Origin: Oxyruncus cristatus
Taxonomy: Eukaryota > Chordata > Aves > Passeriformes > Cotingidae
Direction: 5' to 3'
NCBI GenBank assembly: GCA_013399855.1
Contig: VXAY01002920.1
Location: 373,404 to 437,403 of the forward strand
DNA: 64,000 nt
The first letter of the stretch is position 1; each line of letters begins with the position of its first letter. The position numbers and the translations under genes are program-made. The notes under the pieces are model-generated. The model did no database searches. It was not told where the DNA came from and worked only from the letters and a program-made list of their open reading frames with translations. Of the stretch, positions 1 to 10,447 are shown piece by piece.

Positions 1-220
1 CCTATCCTAGCCTATCCTAGCCTAGCCTAGCCTAGCCTAGCCTATCTTAGCCTAGCCTATCCTAGCCTATCCTATCCTAGCCTATCCTAGCCTATCCTAT
101 CCTAACCTATCCTAGCCTATCCTAGCCTAATCCTAGCCTATCCTATCCTATCCTAACCTATCCTAGCCTAATCCTAGCCTAGCCTAGCCTAGCCTAGCCT
201 AGCCTATCCATCCTGTCCTG
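1..220. repeat. CCTAN pentanucleotide array
   Basis: The left edge lies inside a degenerate tandem array of 5-bp units CCTAG, CCTAT and CCTAA, about 40 units in view. A few six-base units (CCTAAT, for example near 126-132 and 166-172) shift the phase. It decays into TCCTG units just before the CR1 copy that follows. It is not the vertebrate telomere unit (CCCTAA): each unit has only two C. The true left boundary lies outside the window. Confidence 0.95.
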
Positions 221-221
221 T

Positions 222-702
222 CACAGAATGGTTTGGGTTGGAAGTGACCTTGAAGTTCAGCCCATTCCAATTCCCTGCCATGGGCAGGGACACCTTCCAC
301 TAGCCCAGGTTGCTCCAAGCCCTGTCCAACCTGACCTTGGACACTTCCAGGGATCCAGGGGCAGCCACAGCTTCTCTGGGATTCAACCTGTGCCAGGGCC
401 TCCCCACTCTCCCAGGGAAGAATTTCTTCCCATTATCTAGTCTAAATCTCTCCTTCTTCAGCTTAAAGCCTTTGGCCCCTATCCTGTCCCTCCATCCCTT
501 GTCCCCAGTCCCTTTCCAGCTCTTGGAGCCCCTTCAGGCACTGGAAGGGGCTCTCAGGTCTCTCTGGAACCTTCCCTTCTCCAGGTGAACCCCCTCCTGA
601 TCTCCCAGCCTGGCTCCAGAGCAGAGGGGCTCCAGCCCTTGCAGAATCTCCGTGGCCTCCTCTGGACTCTCTCCAGGAGCTCCATGTCCATATTGATCCC
701 AA
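222..702 (-). mobile_element. CR1 LINE fragment, 3' end plus end of ORF2
   Basis: Read on the minus strand this ends in the usual CR1 3' terminus (here seen as CACAGAATGGTTTGGGTTGG). The inner end, about 600-702, still encodes the last part of ORF2: a frame contains MDMELLERVQRRPR, typical of the C-terminal region after the CR1 reverse transcriptase. The copy is 5'-truncated, as most CR1 insertions are, and its frame is broken further in. It abuts the pentanucleotide array almost directly. Confidence 0.93.
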
Positions 703-894
703 CAGGTTCAGCAGACACTGGCTCTTCAGGGAGGAATTGGCTGCGTATCACCAACCATGTGGGTGCCAGCCCAGCCCAGCCAAAGCCTGGGATTGTGGAG
801 CAGCTTTCCCTGGATCACAGGAGGGCAGCGTAGCCCCAGGGCAGCGGTGGGAGCTATTTGGTGGCAACTCTGAGACAGAACCAGCTCTTCTTCC

Positions 895-1212
895 TCAGGA
901 GGGGCAGAGGAGGGGCAAGACTGAGCTCTGCTCTGGGGGAACCAGGGACAGCACCCAGGGAAGGGCTGGAGCTGTGTCAGGGCAGGGGCAGGTTGGATCT
1001 CAGGACAAGGGTCTTCCCCCAGAGGGTGGTTGGCACTGCCCAGGCTCCCCAGGGCAGTGGGCACAGCCCCAAGGCTGCCAGAGCTCCAGGAGGGTTGGGA
1101 TGATCCTCTGGGGCACAGGGGGGGACTCTTGGGGCTGGGCCTGTGCAGGGTGAGGGTGGGACTGGATGGTCCTTGGGGGTCCCTCCCAGCTCAGATATTC
1201 TGTGATTCCAGG
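895..1212 (+). mobile_element. CR1 LINE 3' fragment (group B)
   Basis: The plus strand carries the marker GGTTGGCACTGCCCAGGCTC and ends in GATATTCTGTGATTCCA, a CR1 3' terminus. I call copies with this 3' UTR 'group B'; others are at 2511, 9588, 31682, 33572, 44885, 55820 and 58733. Only 3' UTR sequence is present. Its inverted partner of the same group lies 1.3 kb away at 2511-2795. Confidence 0.9.
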
Positions 1213-1715
1213 ATTCCAAGCTCGTGAGCCTTTCGTGCCTTCCCCACCAGATGCTCCCTTCTGCCTTGAACAGCCTCTTTCAGCCAACACGTGTTGTTGT
1301 GAGGAGTTCAGCTCTAGTTCTGCTGTATGGCCTTTCACACACTCAATTACAAGCCCTCTTGTCTCGCCACACTTGGAATTGTTCTCAGCCTAATATCATG
1401 TTTGCCAGGGCTTTGTTTTGTTCTCCTTGCAGCCCACGATGTCCTTGTTCTGAGTCGCAGCATCTCCTCCTCCTCACAGCCCCGCTACCTTTGCATGCAA
1501 CACTTCTGGTGCTCTAAAGATACCAAAAGGTTTTAATTACGATTAAGCCAAGTCATTTCAACAGTTTCTAGCCATAAATAAACAGCCTGCTTTGGATAAT
1601 GGAGGTAATGGTTTGCATTTCAACTCTATTTCTAACCTCTGATTTCCGCTTGTAATATTTTATGTGGTTAAATCAATTTTTTCTGCCATTGAATGTAGCT
1701 TTTTTTTTTTTTTTN

Positions 1716-1752
<37 letters not shown>

Positions 1753-2510
1753 TTGTAAAGCATGTGTTTCATCATATCTTTGTTACCCTAGGACATGCCT
1801 GCTGCAGTTCAACCAGCCTGCAGTCATGCTCCTTTTCAGAGGGGTCTGCAGTTGAGAGAAAATTGTTGTTTTTTCCTGTTGCTGACAAAGGAAACAAACG
1901 TTATCAACTTATTAGAAGTCAGGTAGAAATCCAGGCTTGGGGATGGGCATGTATTTTCTGAATTCACAGTGTGGCTCATTGTATGGGGGGAGCTGATTTG
2001 GGGTTACAACCCTTCTTCATGGCCTCAGTCAGCACCAGGCTACAATCAAACTGTCACTGTCCCCTGGCTGGATGTTAAACACACTCTTGATTTTCAGAGT
2101 TGCTTTACTGGGGCAAAGCGACTTTTCAAGGTAGGGAACTAATTGTGATAATTTCAGTGTTCAGGAAATACAATATGTATCATCAGTCCAAACTGACTTA
2201 AGCCAGCCAAGGAGTTATCATTAGAGAGTATTTGCATTTAGGTCACTTAAGCCTTGATTAATTAAATACTGCTATGTGATTTCTTTCTAAAGTTTAATCC
2301 ACAATCTGGATTTTCGATTAAAATGTACACAGTTTGAGTCAGCTCCTCACAGTGACCGCACTGTGCTTTTACCAACAGGGTCCTCAGATGTCTCTGCTGT
2401 GGCCTTGGTTTGTTCTTCACCGTATGCTGCCAAAATTGCCCTTCCATCCTTTCCTGTGTTTCTCTGTTTCACTCTGCTGCTACACCCTCCTGACTGCTGT
2501 TATTTAGTAC
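1213..2510. other. Non-genic stretch with T-tract
   Basis: No gene seen. About 1510-1690 is AT-rich, repeat-free sequence with words such as TTTTAATTACGATTAA and could be a conserved element. A 45-base T-tract with one N occupies 1700-1744. About 2080-2340 is again AT-rich, with GATTAATTAAAT near 2257. The rest shows nothing recognisable. Confidence 0.6.
1700..1744. repeat. T homopolymer with one N
   Basis: A run of about 45 T is interrupted by a single N at 1715. The N marks an unresolved call in a homopolymer, so the true length is uncertain. Confidence 0.95.
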
Positions 2511-2795
2511 ATGGAATACCCTGAGTTGGAAGGGGCTCACAGGGACCATCCAGCCCAACTCCTGGCCTTGCACAGGCCTGGCCCCAAGAGTCCCCCCCTG
2601 TGCCCCAGAGGATCATCCCAACCCTCCTGGAGCTCTGGCAGCCTTGGGGCTGTGCCCACTGCCCTGGGGAGCCTGGTCAGTGCCAACCACCCTCTGGGGG
2701 AAGAACCTTGTCCTGAGATCCAACCTGACCCTGCCCTGACACAGCTCCAGCCCTTCCCTGGGTGCTGTCCCTGCTCACCAGAAAGAAGAGATCAT
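2511..2795 (-). mobile_element. CR1 LINE 3' fragment (group B)
   Basis: This is the reverse complement of the 895-1212 type, with AGCCTGGTCAGTGCCAACCA and GAAGAACCTTGTCCTGAG visible on the plus strand. The 3' terminus lies at the left and is worn: the usual CACAGAATC octamers are reduced to ATGGAATACCCTGAGTTGG. It stops inside the 3' UTR at about 2795. Confidence 0.92.
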
Positions 2796-2924
2796 GACCA
2801 AGGTCGGAATTTGACTTCCAAGGGAGAGGAAGGAGGAGGGAATGCTCATCATCCAGTTTGGTGGTAGAGGAATTTCTGCCTGGAATGGTATTGTGTTAAT
2901 TTGAACGTCTGTGCTGCTGGGAAA

Positions 2925-3066
2925 TCACAGAATCCCAGAATGATTTGGGTTGGAAGAGACCTTAAAGCCCATCCTGTACCATCCCCTGCCACAGGCAGGG
3001 ACACCTTCCACTAACCCAGGTTGCTCCAAGCCCCGTCCAACCTTGCCTTGGACACTTCCAGGGATG
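2925..3066 (-). mobile_element. CR1 LINE 3' fragment (group A)
   Basis: ATCACAGAATCCCAGAATG, followed by the paired words CTGCCACAGGCAGGGACACC, identify a CR1 3' end on the minus strand. Only about 140 bases remain; it breaks off at CCAGGGATGGC. 'Group A' here means copies ending in the AAGGTCCCTTCCAACCCAAA type of 3' UTR. Confidence 0.92.
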
Positions 3067-5756
3067 GCATCTTCTGTTGTCACATGACCAGACTTGTGCC
3101 TCTGCAGGGCCTTTAGCTCCATAATCTTTGGCCATCAATTGCTTCCGTAAATCTGTGGGAACATCCAATTATTCCTGGGCCAGGTTGTAGCTGAGTTACA
3201 ACTGTTTCCTCCAAAGCTGGGCTGCGGATACTCTGTGGGCAACATTTGTTGCTTCATGAAATGCAGCTCCTCAGGCCCTGGGATGCTTCCCAAGTACGAT
3301 GGTGGTTGGGGGCCCTTTTCCCATGGAGATGGCAGGGAACAAATGGCTTCAGCACAGCTTTACTCACAGAGAATGGGTGTTACCTTCCAAGTGTCCTGGC
3401 TACCCTCCTGAGGAGGGAACAAGAGGAGCAAAGAGGAGCAGGGAATAAGAGATACAGAGCTTTTATAAACACATTTTGCCAATTAAAACACCAAATTCAG
3501 AGCTGGTAAGAACAATAAAGAGTTGCACGTGTGCATCACTTTACAGACCTGCCTAACCCCCTTCTCCAGAACACAACCATTAACTCTTTTTTTTTTAAAG
3601 CCAATAATCAATGATGGTCTAATTTGTTACATTGACATTTTTGCTGGTTTCATCTGAAAGAATTAATTAACAGCAAAATATTTCCTTTCCAGGTGTAAGA
3701 GTGGGGGGGTCTCAGCAGTCAGATAAGTTTTGACCTCTGTTGAGAAAACATTTCAATGAGGTTAGGGCTCGGATCTCGTTGATCGAAGATCTGGTGTCTG
3801 CTCTGACAGAGCTGGGAATACATTACCTGGGGATTCCAGGCTGTATCTTGGTTCAGTGGGTTTGGGAAGTGGCCACTGAACCAGTTTCAATCTTCCTGGG
3901 GGTGGGTGGAGGCTGGATGCCGGGATGAGATGCTGTGGTGCATCCCGGGAGGGATACGGGGACCTGGGGCTGTTCCCCCCGTGCTGTGGCAGCACCTGAA
4001 TCAACAGGGGCACCTTTTAATGGTTAATCCAAGGGGTTTTATTGGAAAACATGCAATGCAAAAAGGGGATAAAGGAAATGTCTGGGAGATGGGAGGATGA
4101 TGGGACACACAGAGACCTGCTAACAGGGCAAGGAGTCAAAGGAAAATGATCCAGGAGCAGGTGCTGGTGTTCCCTGTGCTGTGGGTCCGCCTTTCTTGTC
4201 ATTTATCGCTGATCCAAGAGACAAAAACTCTTGGATCAGTAAAATAACCTTTTTGGGCACTTTACAGACACCTGCCTGCCTGGCACAGCCCTGTGTGGAC
4301 TCCCCTGCAGGCACCACGATGCTCCATGAGCAGGTCCAGGCTCAGCTTCCATCCATCTGGGTGTCTCCATGCCCAGATATCCCCTGAGGCATTTTCCTGG
4401 TGCCAACTTCCCCATGGTTCCTCACTCATGGACCCATCACAGGGCTGAGGATCCATCCCAGCTCAGGTGTTGCTCCATGTTGACCTCTTTTATGGATTTT
4501 TTTCCAAGGCAGGTGTCTGGAGCACAGCAGTTTCAATGCTTAGGAAGGAATGTGGGATACACACTGTTTATCTCTGTTGTGGCACATCCCATTTCCTGTA
4601 ATGTGATCTTCTCTGTTCTCTCCTGGAACCTCAACTGGTGCAATCTCAGTAAAAATTAATCATGTTATCCCTGAGAAAAATGTAACAGTGTCTTGTTACC
4701 AGTTTTGTGCTGTGGTTTTGAGTAAATGAGTTTGAAAAGAGGTGGAGTAGCAAAACCAACTGCTTGTGCCCACCACAGGTGAGAGAAGCGAGTCAAGGGA
4801 TGCCCCAGTTCCTGCCCTGGGATGAGAGAATCCATTTGCTCCCCTCACAGCTGCACAGTGAACACACGTCCGTGCTCTCTGCTGTAAAACTGGAGCGATG
4901 AGTTTGGGTTTCCAAGTTGCAATGAATGACCCTGTAAAGGTAATTCCTGCAGGGGAACTCAAGAGCTGCCACCTGCTCCGGGTGGCCATGAGCTTTGCAG
5001 GAGGTGAGGCCCCAGCCCCAGCTCCAAACCGATCCCTTGTTTGGGTCAAGTCACGGCCTCACTCTGCAATAACAGGCTGTAGCAAATCTGACCTCGCTCC
5101 TTGTCCACTCAAGGCACAGTTTTTTCAGTGTCTCCCAGTGCTGTTTCCCCCGAAGAATTAGAGGGGACAGGTTATCTGTGCCATGGTATGACTTGCATCC
5201 CCTCAGCATTCCCAGGAAGTGAGGAAGCCCACGCCTCTCTGGGGGTACTGGAGCTTCCCAATCAGTTTGAGGTGCCCCATTTCCAGTGGCTTCAGTGGAA
5301 GTTGGAGCTGAGCCGTGAAGGCAGCCAGAAGTGCAGGACTCTGCTGAAGCTGCACCCCAGCATCCGTGGCAGGATCTACTCCCGCTGTGCCTGGGGATCC
5401 CACACAGACCTGGGGTTCTTCCTACACCACCAACCAACATCCCCTCTCCGTGAAACCCACAGTCTGCCCTCACTGAGCAGCAGTATCCTCAGGGGGCACT
5501 TGGCACACCTTGGGGTCACCCAGTAGAGCCCAGTGGGTCTCTCCGCCTCACTGTGGTCTCTGCAGTGCTGCCTGGCTGCCACAACATCTCCATCGCTGTC
5601 CTTTGGTTTTATCCATGTGCCCATGGATTAGAGCCACCAGGAAAGCTTTTTTTTATGCCTCCTCCATCCTCATCTGCTGCCAGGCTTTCTGGCGTGCCTG
5701 CTTTTAAGTGTCTTGCCTTGGTCTATAGTTATTTACAGTGCCTGTTTCTGCTCTCC
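3067..5756. other. Non-genic stretch
   Basis: No gene seen. About 3585-3690 is AT-rich with GAATTAATTAACAGC. A perfect 12-bp hairpin lies at 4209-4239. At 5101-5526 there are overlapping ORFs of about 140 codons on both strands, without family resemblance. The remainder is mixed-composition unique sequence. Confidence 0.55.
4209..4239. repeat. Perfect 12-bp inverted repeat
   Basis: CTGATCCAAGAG (4209-4220) is followed by a 7-base A-rich loop and the exact reverse complement CTCTTGGATCAG (4228-4239). A G-T pair could extend the stem by one. The stem is too short for a normal pre-miRNA. No flanking repeat explains it. Confidence 0.85.
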
Positions 5757-5834
5757 CAACAGTGTAAATCAAGATTAATTCCACTGAAGTTTATGGAGTT
5801 ACGCCAGTGTAAAACTGACTGATAAGAGATGCAG
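5757..5834. repeat. Probable ancient amniote interspersed repeat
   Basis: The sequence runs AGTGTAAATCAAGATTAATT, then CCACTGAAG, then TATGGAGTTACGCCAGTGTA, and ends near ATGCAGGCC. From memory this resembles an old dispersed element common in turtles, crocodiles and birds, whose centre is a TAACTCCA/TGGAGTTA imperfect palindrome. I cannot name the family with certainty. A unique sequence is the alternative. Confidence 0.5.
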
Positions 5835-7150
5835 GCCATTTTCAGCGGGTTTGTTCAGTGTTTGTTTGAAATTATATGTGTTGCTGTGGAATGATAAAAC
5901 GTGGGGATTCAAAGGCAGGTTCCCTGCAAAATACGATTCAAAAGGGTTTTGACCTCACATAATACAGCAAAACAATCGCCACAGCATTTGGGATTTTAGT
6001 GTGGAGCAGGATCACGGAGTTTGGAGGAGGAGAGGGAAAACATGAAGCAGGGAAGGAGGAGAGGGGCAATGGAAGTTTCACTGCACACACCATTGAAGGC
6101 AGTGATGGCAAACTGGAGCTGTGAAAAACTCTACATGGAATTTATGATGTCTGTCAGGATGAGGCTGGGTGGTTCCCAAAATCCTTTCAGTGCTGGGTCC
6201 TGGGGGAACCCACCAGCTCAGAGTCCAGAGCAATTCCCTGATTTTTTGCAAATTCCTCTTGTAAAAGAGCCCAAGGCAAAGCAAGGCCATGGCAGGGCAG
6301 AGCAGGCTCAGCAGCTCCTGAGATGTTAAACCCTCTCCAAAAACTGGTGTCCCACCTGTCCTGCTGTTTGCACCCCGAGCCTCATCTCTGGTAACACAGT
6401 GGAACCTGAGGGGCATCCTGTGCCCGGATCCACCGTGTCCTGGGGGCTGTAAGGTGGAAAACCCACTGTTTTGTCTCCTTTATGTTCTACAAAGCAAATA
6501 GCTGGTGGATAAATAATCCAGGTTTTTTTCCATGCTATTCCTGAGGAGATTTTTAGCTGACATCTATTTCATACCCTTTGTATCAACACGCTTTCCCCCT
6601 CTTTTTGGGAATTGCTGTTCCTGCTCTTTCCCCTCTTGTTGGATGCACATTCACCCCACTGAGCTCCTCTCCTTCTTGCCAGATGTCTGCTTGGAACAAC
6701 CTGTCCTGCAGGACCTCCCTCAAGCCATCCCAGTGCCAGCAGTTTGGTTCCTTGAACACACAGATGCTTCTCCTGAAGAATTCCAAGCTGTTGACAGGTG
6801 GGTTTGCTCTTGCAGAATTATTTTTTAGAAATTGGAATAGTGGGATTTGGGGTTTTTTTTGTGACCGTTAATAAAGAAATTCACTCTTTACACGAATGTA
6901 TTAATTTCTTCAGTATTTCATATTGATTTCAGAGTGACTAATGAATTATTTTCTATGTTTCTGCTAGAGAATGTTAATTGCTTTGCAAAGTTGAGGTCAG
7001 GAAAAGATGGATTTTGGGATTGCTGATGGTTTCTTATGTGTATGACCACAAGGGAGTGTTGAATTACGTGACTGGGCACAAGTAGGTGGTGCTGGAGTAA
7101 CAATATGGTGGTTTGATGTTTCCCTCATCCGTCAGTGGGTGGTTCCACGA
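5835..7150. other. Non-genic stretch
   Basis: No gene seen. Short ORFs around 6021-6416 and 6532-6871 have no recognisable domain. About 6880-7060 is AT-rich unique sequence. Nothing else stands out. Confidence 0.55.
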
Positions 7151-7575
7151 GAAGGGAGCGGAGCTGGGAAGGGGCTGGAGCAGCAGGAGCGGCTGAGGGA
7201 GCTGGGGGGGCTCAGCCTGGAGAAAAGGAGGCTCAGGGGGGACCTTCTGGCTCTGCAACTCCCTGACAGGAGGGGGGAGCCGGTGGAGTTTGGTCTTTCT
7301 CACAGGTAAGAGGGGACAGGACAAGAGGAACCAGCCTCAAGTTGCACCAGGGGTGGATGACATTGGATATCTGGAAAAATTTCTTTCCCAAAAGAGGCCC
7401 TGGCACAGGTTGCCCAGAGAAGCTGTGGCTGCCCCTGGATCCCTGGAAGTGTCCAAGGCCAGGCTGGACGGGGCTTGGAGCAACCTGGGCTGGTGGAAGG
7501 TGTCCCTGCCCATGGCAGGAGGTGGCACTGGGTGGGCTTTAAGGTCCCTCCCAACCCAAACCATTCCATAATCTC
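7151..7575 (+). mobile_element. CR1 LINE fragment, ORF2 end and 3' UTR (group A)
   Basis: The left part (7151-7280) matches the end of CR1 ORF2; GCTCAGCCTGGAGAAAAGGA corresponds to the SLEKRRLRG region that closes many CR1 reverse-transcriptase proteins. The right part carries the 3' UTR down to CCCAACCCAAACCATTCC. It is truncated at the 5' end and the reading frame is not intact. A 155-codon antisense ORF here is an artefact of the repeat. Confidence 0.92.
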
Positions 7576-9587
7576 TCTCCACCGAAGCTGTGTGGAGGTG
7601 TCTTCACAGACCTGTCCTAGGTAGAGTCGTCGTGGAGCTGTGCTGATGGTAGGAGATCCCTGTGGCCTCAGGGTAGATCCACATCCGAAGGATCCAAAGG
7701 GGTGGTCCTTACCTAACCGGGGGAAACGAGCAGGGACAAAACTAACACTAGATCTTTCTAAGCTCATCCAACGCGGTTCTGTCCCAGTGTTCTCCTAAAT
7801 AACCTTTTGTTGGGGTGATATTTCCCTCCCTGGCCCCGAGCACATCCCTTTGTCCCACGGGTGCCATCAGCGCAGCCCCACGTCCTTCCTGAGCCCAGAA
7901 GAGGCTCTTGCATTATTCCCCTGCCTCCCCCCTCTCAGTGCTTGCCTATGTAATGTCCTTCCCTTACAAATTTCATCTTGCTGCTCTGTGCATCCGAACG
8001 ATTCCGTGATGGAGCGCACAGGGAAAAAAAATTATAATGCCATTAAAAGTTATCATAAATTTCAGATCAGCATCACTTTTAATCCGATACACAATTTTAC
8101 TGCCTCTATAAAGTAGGTGATTTGCAGTGGTCTGAGGCGTCTCCTGGCGCGTTTTACTTCTTTTTAAATTAAACACACCAACTTTGTGCTGAATTCAGAG
8201 TGCGGACATAAAAAAGGGGGTAAAAAGGAGAGGGAAGGGACATCAGATGGGAATTGCAATTGAATCTTTATATATGCCATCTTGGTACTGTGGCACTAAA
8301 TATAGTGCCAGGTAAATAGATGTGCTGAAATATTCAGAATAAAAAACAAATGTTCCAATAGCAGAGAAACTGAGCCTGGAAAATGTTTCCCTCGCTGCTG
8401 TGCTTTCGAGGCTAAAATGCTGTTGTTTAAAGCACTCTGGGCTGGAAGATCTCGTGTATCTCATGCATTAAATTATACCCTGTGCACAAACATGTAGTTT
8501 ATATTTGAGAGGGTATATTATGTGGTTTCCAACCCTCTCCCCCCGCCAATGGAGAGAGCAGTAAACCCAGAATATCCAATTAATATAAATATGACATTAT
8601 GCCACTTGCTGATATGAAATTTTTAGGAGTGGAAATGGGAACAGACAACATTTCACAGAGAAATATTTGAAATTAAGATCCGAGATAAGGTAATTACGGG
8701 CTGATGATGGACATTTCACCTGCTTGTAGGCCCACAGGTGTCACAAAACCACCTCATGGGTGGTCTCTCTCCCCATCTCTCTGCCCCACTGACCCTCAAA
8801 TTTGGGCCAATGATTTGCAGTTGATCTCCTAAATATCTTCTGGAAATACATCCAGCCTTCACTCAAGGTCTCAAGGAGCTAAGAATTAACTGGGGGCTTT
8901 GCTAAGCTTCTCTCTGCCTGCAAAAACCCTCAAATATTTCACCAAGGTGATTCTGAAAGGGCTCATCCCCATTTTGTTTCACTTCAGGTTTCTCAAATGA
9001 CAAGAAGTAATTAGAGCCCAGTGTTTAAAATTCTTCTTGCTGTTAGTCACCATCATATTGGCTCTTAAAAAGGATTCCTGAGGCCCTGCAGATCTGGGAG
9101 GTCAAAAAAACACCTAGAGGAAGAGTATGGACAGAGTCACCCTCTTCCTCTCCCTCTCCTAGATTGGGAAATTTTGTTTTCAATAAATTGACTTTTGCCA
9201 GTGATGGCAAGAGGCCACAGCAGCCACGTTTCAGTGAGAGGTTGACCCAGGAGCTCCCATTTCCAGCTTGACCAGTGCAAGAACTGTTTTCCACGTGGTT
9301 TGGATGGACATAAAGGTATAAATGAACCGACTGGAGAGATCCAGCTCTAACTTACCAAAAAAGTAAAAGATAAAAACCATAAACCCCCAGCCCCGAGGAT
9401 GCAGCTGGAGAAAGGAAACAAGCAGTTAAAGAAACTTCAATATATACATATGATAATTTAATTTTGTTTTAATATCCAGGTAAACAATTTTCCCTGCCAG
9501 TCCATGCAAGAGTGGGGCCATTTCCCTCCCTGTCCCTTCCATGAGGTTTTTTCCAGTCGCTCCTGCCCTAGCACAGGATTTTTGGGA
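7576..9587. other. Non-genic stretch with AT-rich core
   Basis: No gene seen. The AT-rich block 8000-8720 is the most striking part and is listed separately. Elsewhere there are only short, unrelated ORFs and plain unique sequence. Confidence 0.55.
8000..8720. other. Candidate conserved non-coding block
   Basis: About 700 bases of AT-rich sequence hold no recognised repeat and no coding frame. They carry many homeodomain-like and related words, for example CCAATTAATATAAATATGAC near 8577, ATTAAATTATACC near 8467 and GGTAATTACGGGC near 8690. The call rests on composition and motif density only; conservation is not shown here. Confidence 0.3.
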
Positions 9588-9681
9588 CAGGATACTGGGA
9601 TTTTGGGGGTTGTCCTATGCAGGGTCAGAAGCTGGACTGAATGATCCTTGTGGGTCCGTTCCAGGGGACATTTTATGATTT
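9588..9681 (+). mobile_element. CR1 LINE 3' tail, worn (group B-like)
   Basis: GGGTTGTCCTATGCAGGGTC, then ACTGAATGATCCTTGTGGGT and a final TTTTATGATTT, resemble the last 90 bases of a group B CR1. Several substitutions show that it is older than the others of its group. Confidence 0.7.
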
Positions 9682-10380
9682 CCCAACTCTTTGTTTGTGG
9701 GGTTTTTTTCGAGATGAGCCAATTTACTTCCAAGCCATGGGCTCTGTCAGCAGCTCCTGATTTCCCTCCCACTTCCATGTGCGGATTTGATCATCCAGCA
9801 CCGCTTTTCCTTCCTCCCTTCAGCTGTACAGCACAGCCAGCTGCCTTCCCCCAAAATCCCTCTGCCTTCCAGTGCTTTTCTATCAGGCACCACACTCTTC
9901 AATGGCCCCGGGGGCATGAGATTTGATTTATTTTGATTTTTACAATTCAAGGGACGTCTATCCCCGAGTGGAGCCAGCCTGGTGCTCATGATGTGGGGAA
10001 ATGCCACCGGTGCGAAAACGGTGGTTTATCCTCACCGGGACTCAGAGAGTTGCTGACACCATTTAGCAGCTCGTCCATGTTGCCGGCAGGGAAAACATCT
10101 CCAGAGCTCGAAGCAACGGCAGTTTGCTCAGGAAAACTGCCTGGGATGGAAGGGGAGCAAGTTCCCTGGGTGGCTGCAGGCTCCCAGCTTTGTGCAGCTC
10201 CCAGGCAGGAGATGCCTAAGAACATCCCCCAAAATTCCCTGCCCTGCCTGGCACGGGCTGTTTGCTCCTCGCCGCTGTATTTACGGGCGCTGCCAGAGAG
10301 TTAACGATGATGTGGGGGGTGTGTCGTCCGCCCCATCTCTTCTCACGGCTGATCCCTGCTCAGATTGCATACGCAGCGTT
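9682..10380. other. Non-genic stretch
   Basis: No gene seen. Short overlapping ORFs at 9933-10304 and 9986-10225 have no family resemblance. Composition is mixed and no repeats are recognised. Confidence 0.55.
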
Positions 10381-10447
10381 GAATAAGATGCTCTTGAAGG
10401 TCTCTTCCCACCCAAACCATCCCGTGATTCTCTGATTCCATGACTCC
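10381..10447 (+). mobile_element. CR1 LINE 3' tail only (group A)
   Basis: TGAAGGTCTCTTCCCACCCA, followed by octamer-like units CGTGATTC, TCTGATTC and CATGACTC, is the extreme 3' end of a CR1 insertion. Only about 65 bases are recognisable. Confidence 0.75.

Noticed and set aside
1..220. Telomere-like repeat at the left edge
   Set aside because: The units are CCTAG/CCTAT/CCTAA with two C each, not the vertebrate telomere unit CCCTAA, and the order is irregular.
4209..4239. Pre-miRNA
   Set aside because: The stem is about 12 bp, far shorter than the roughly 30 bp of vertebrate precursors.
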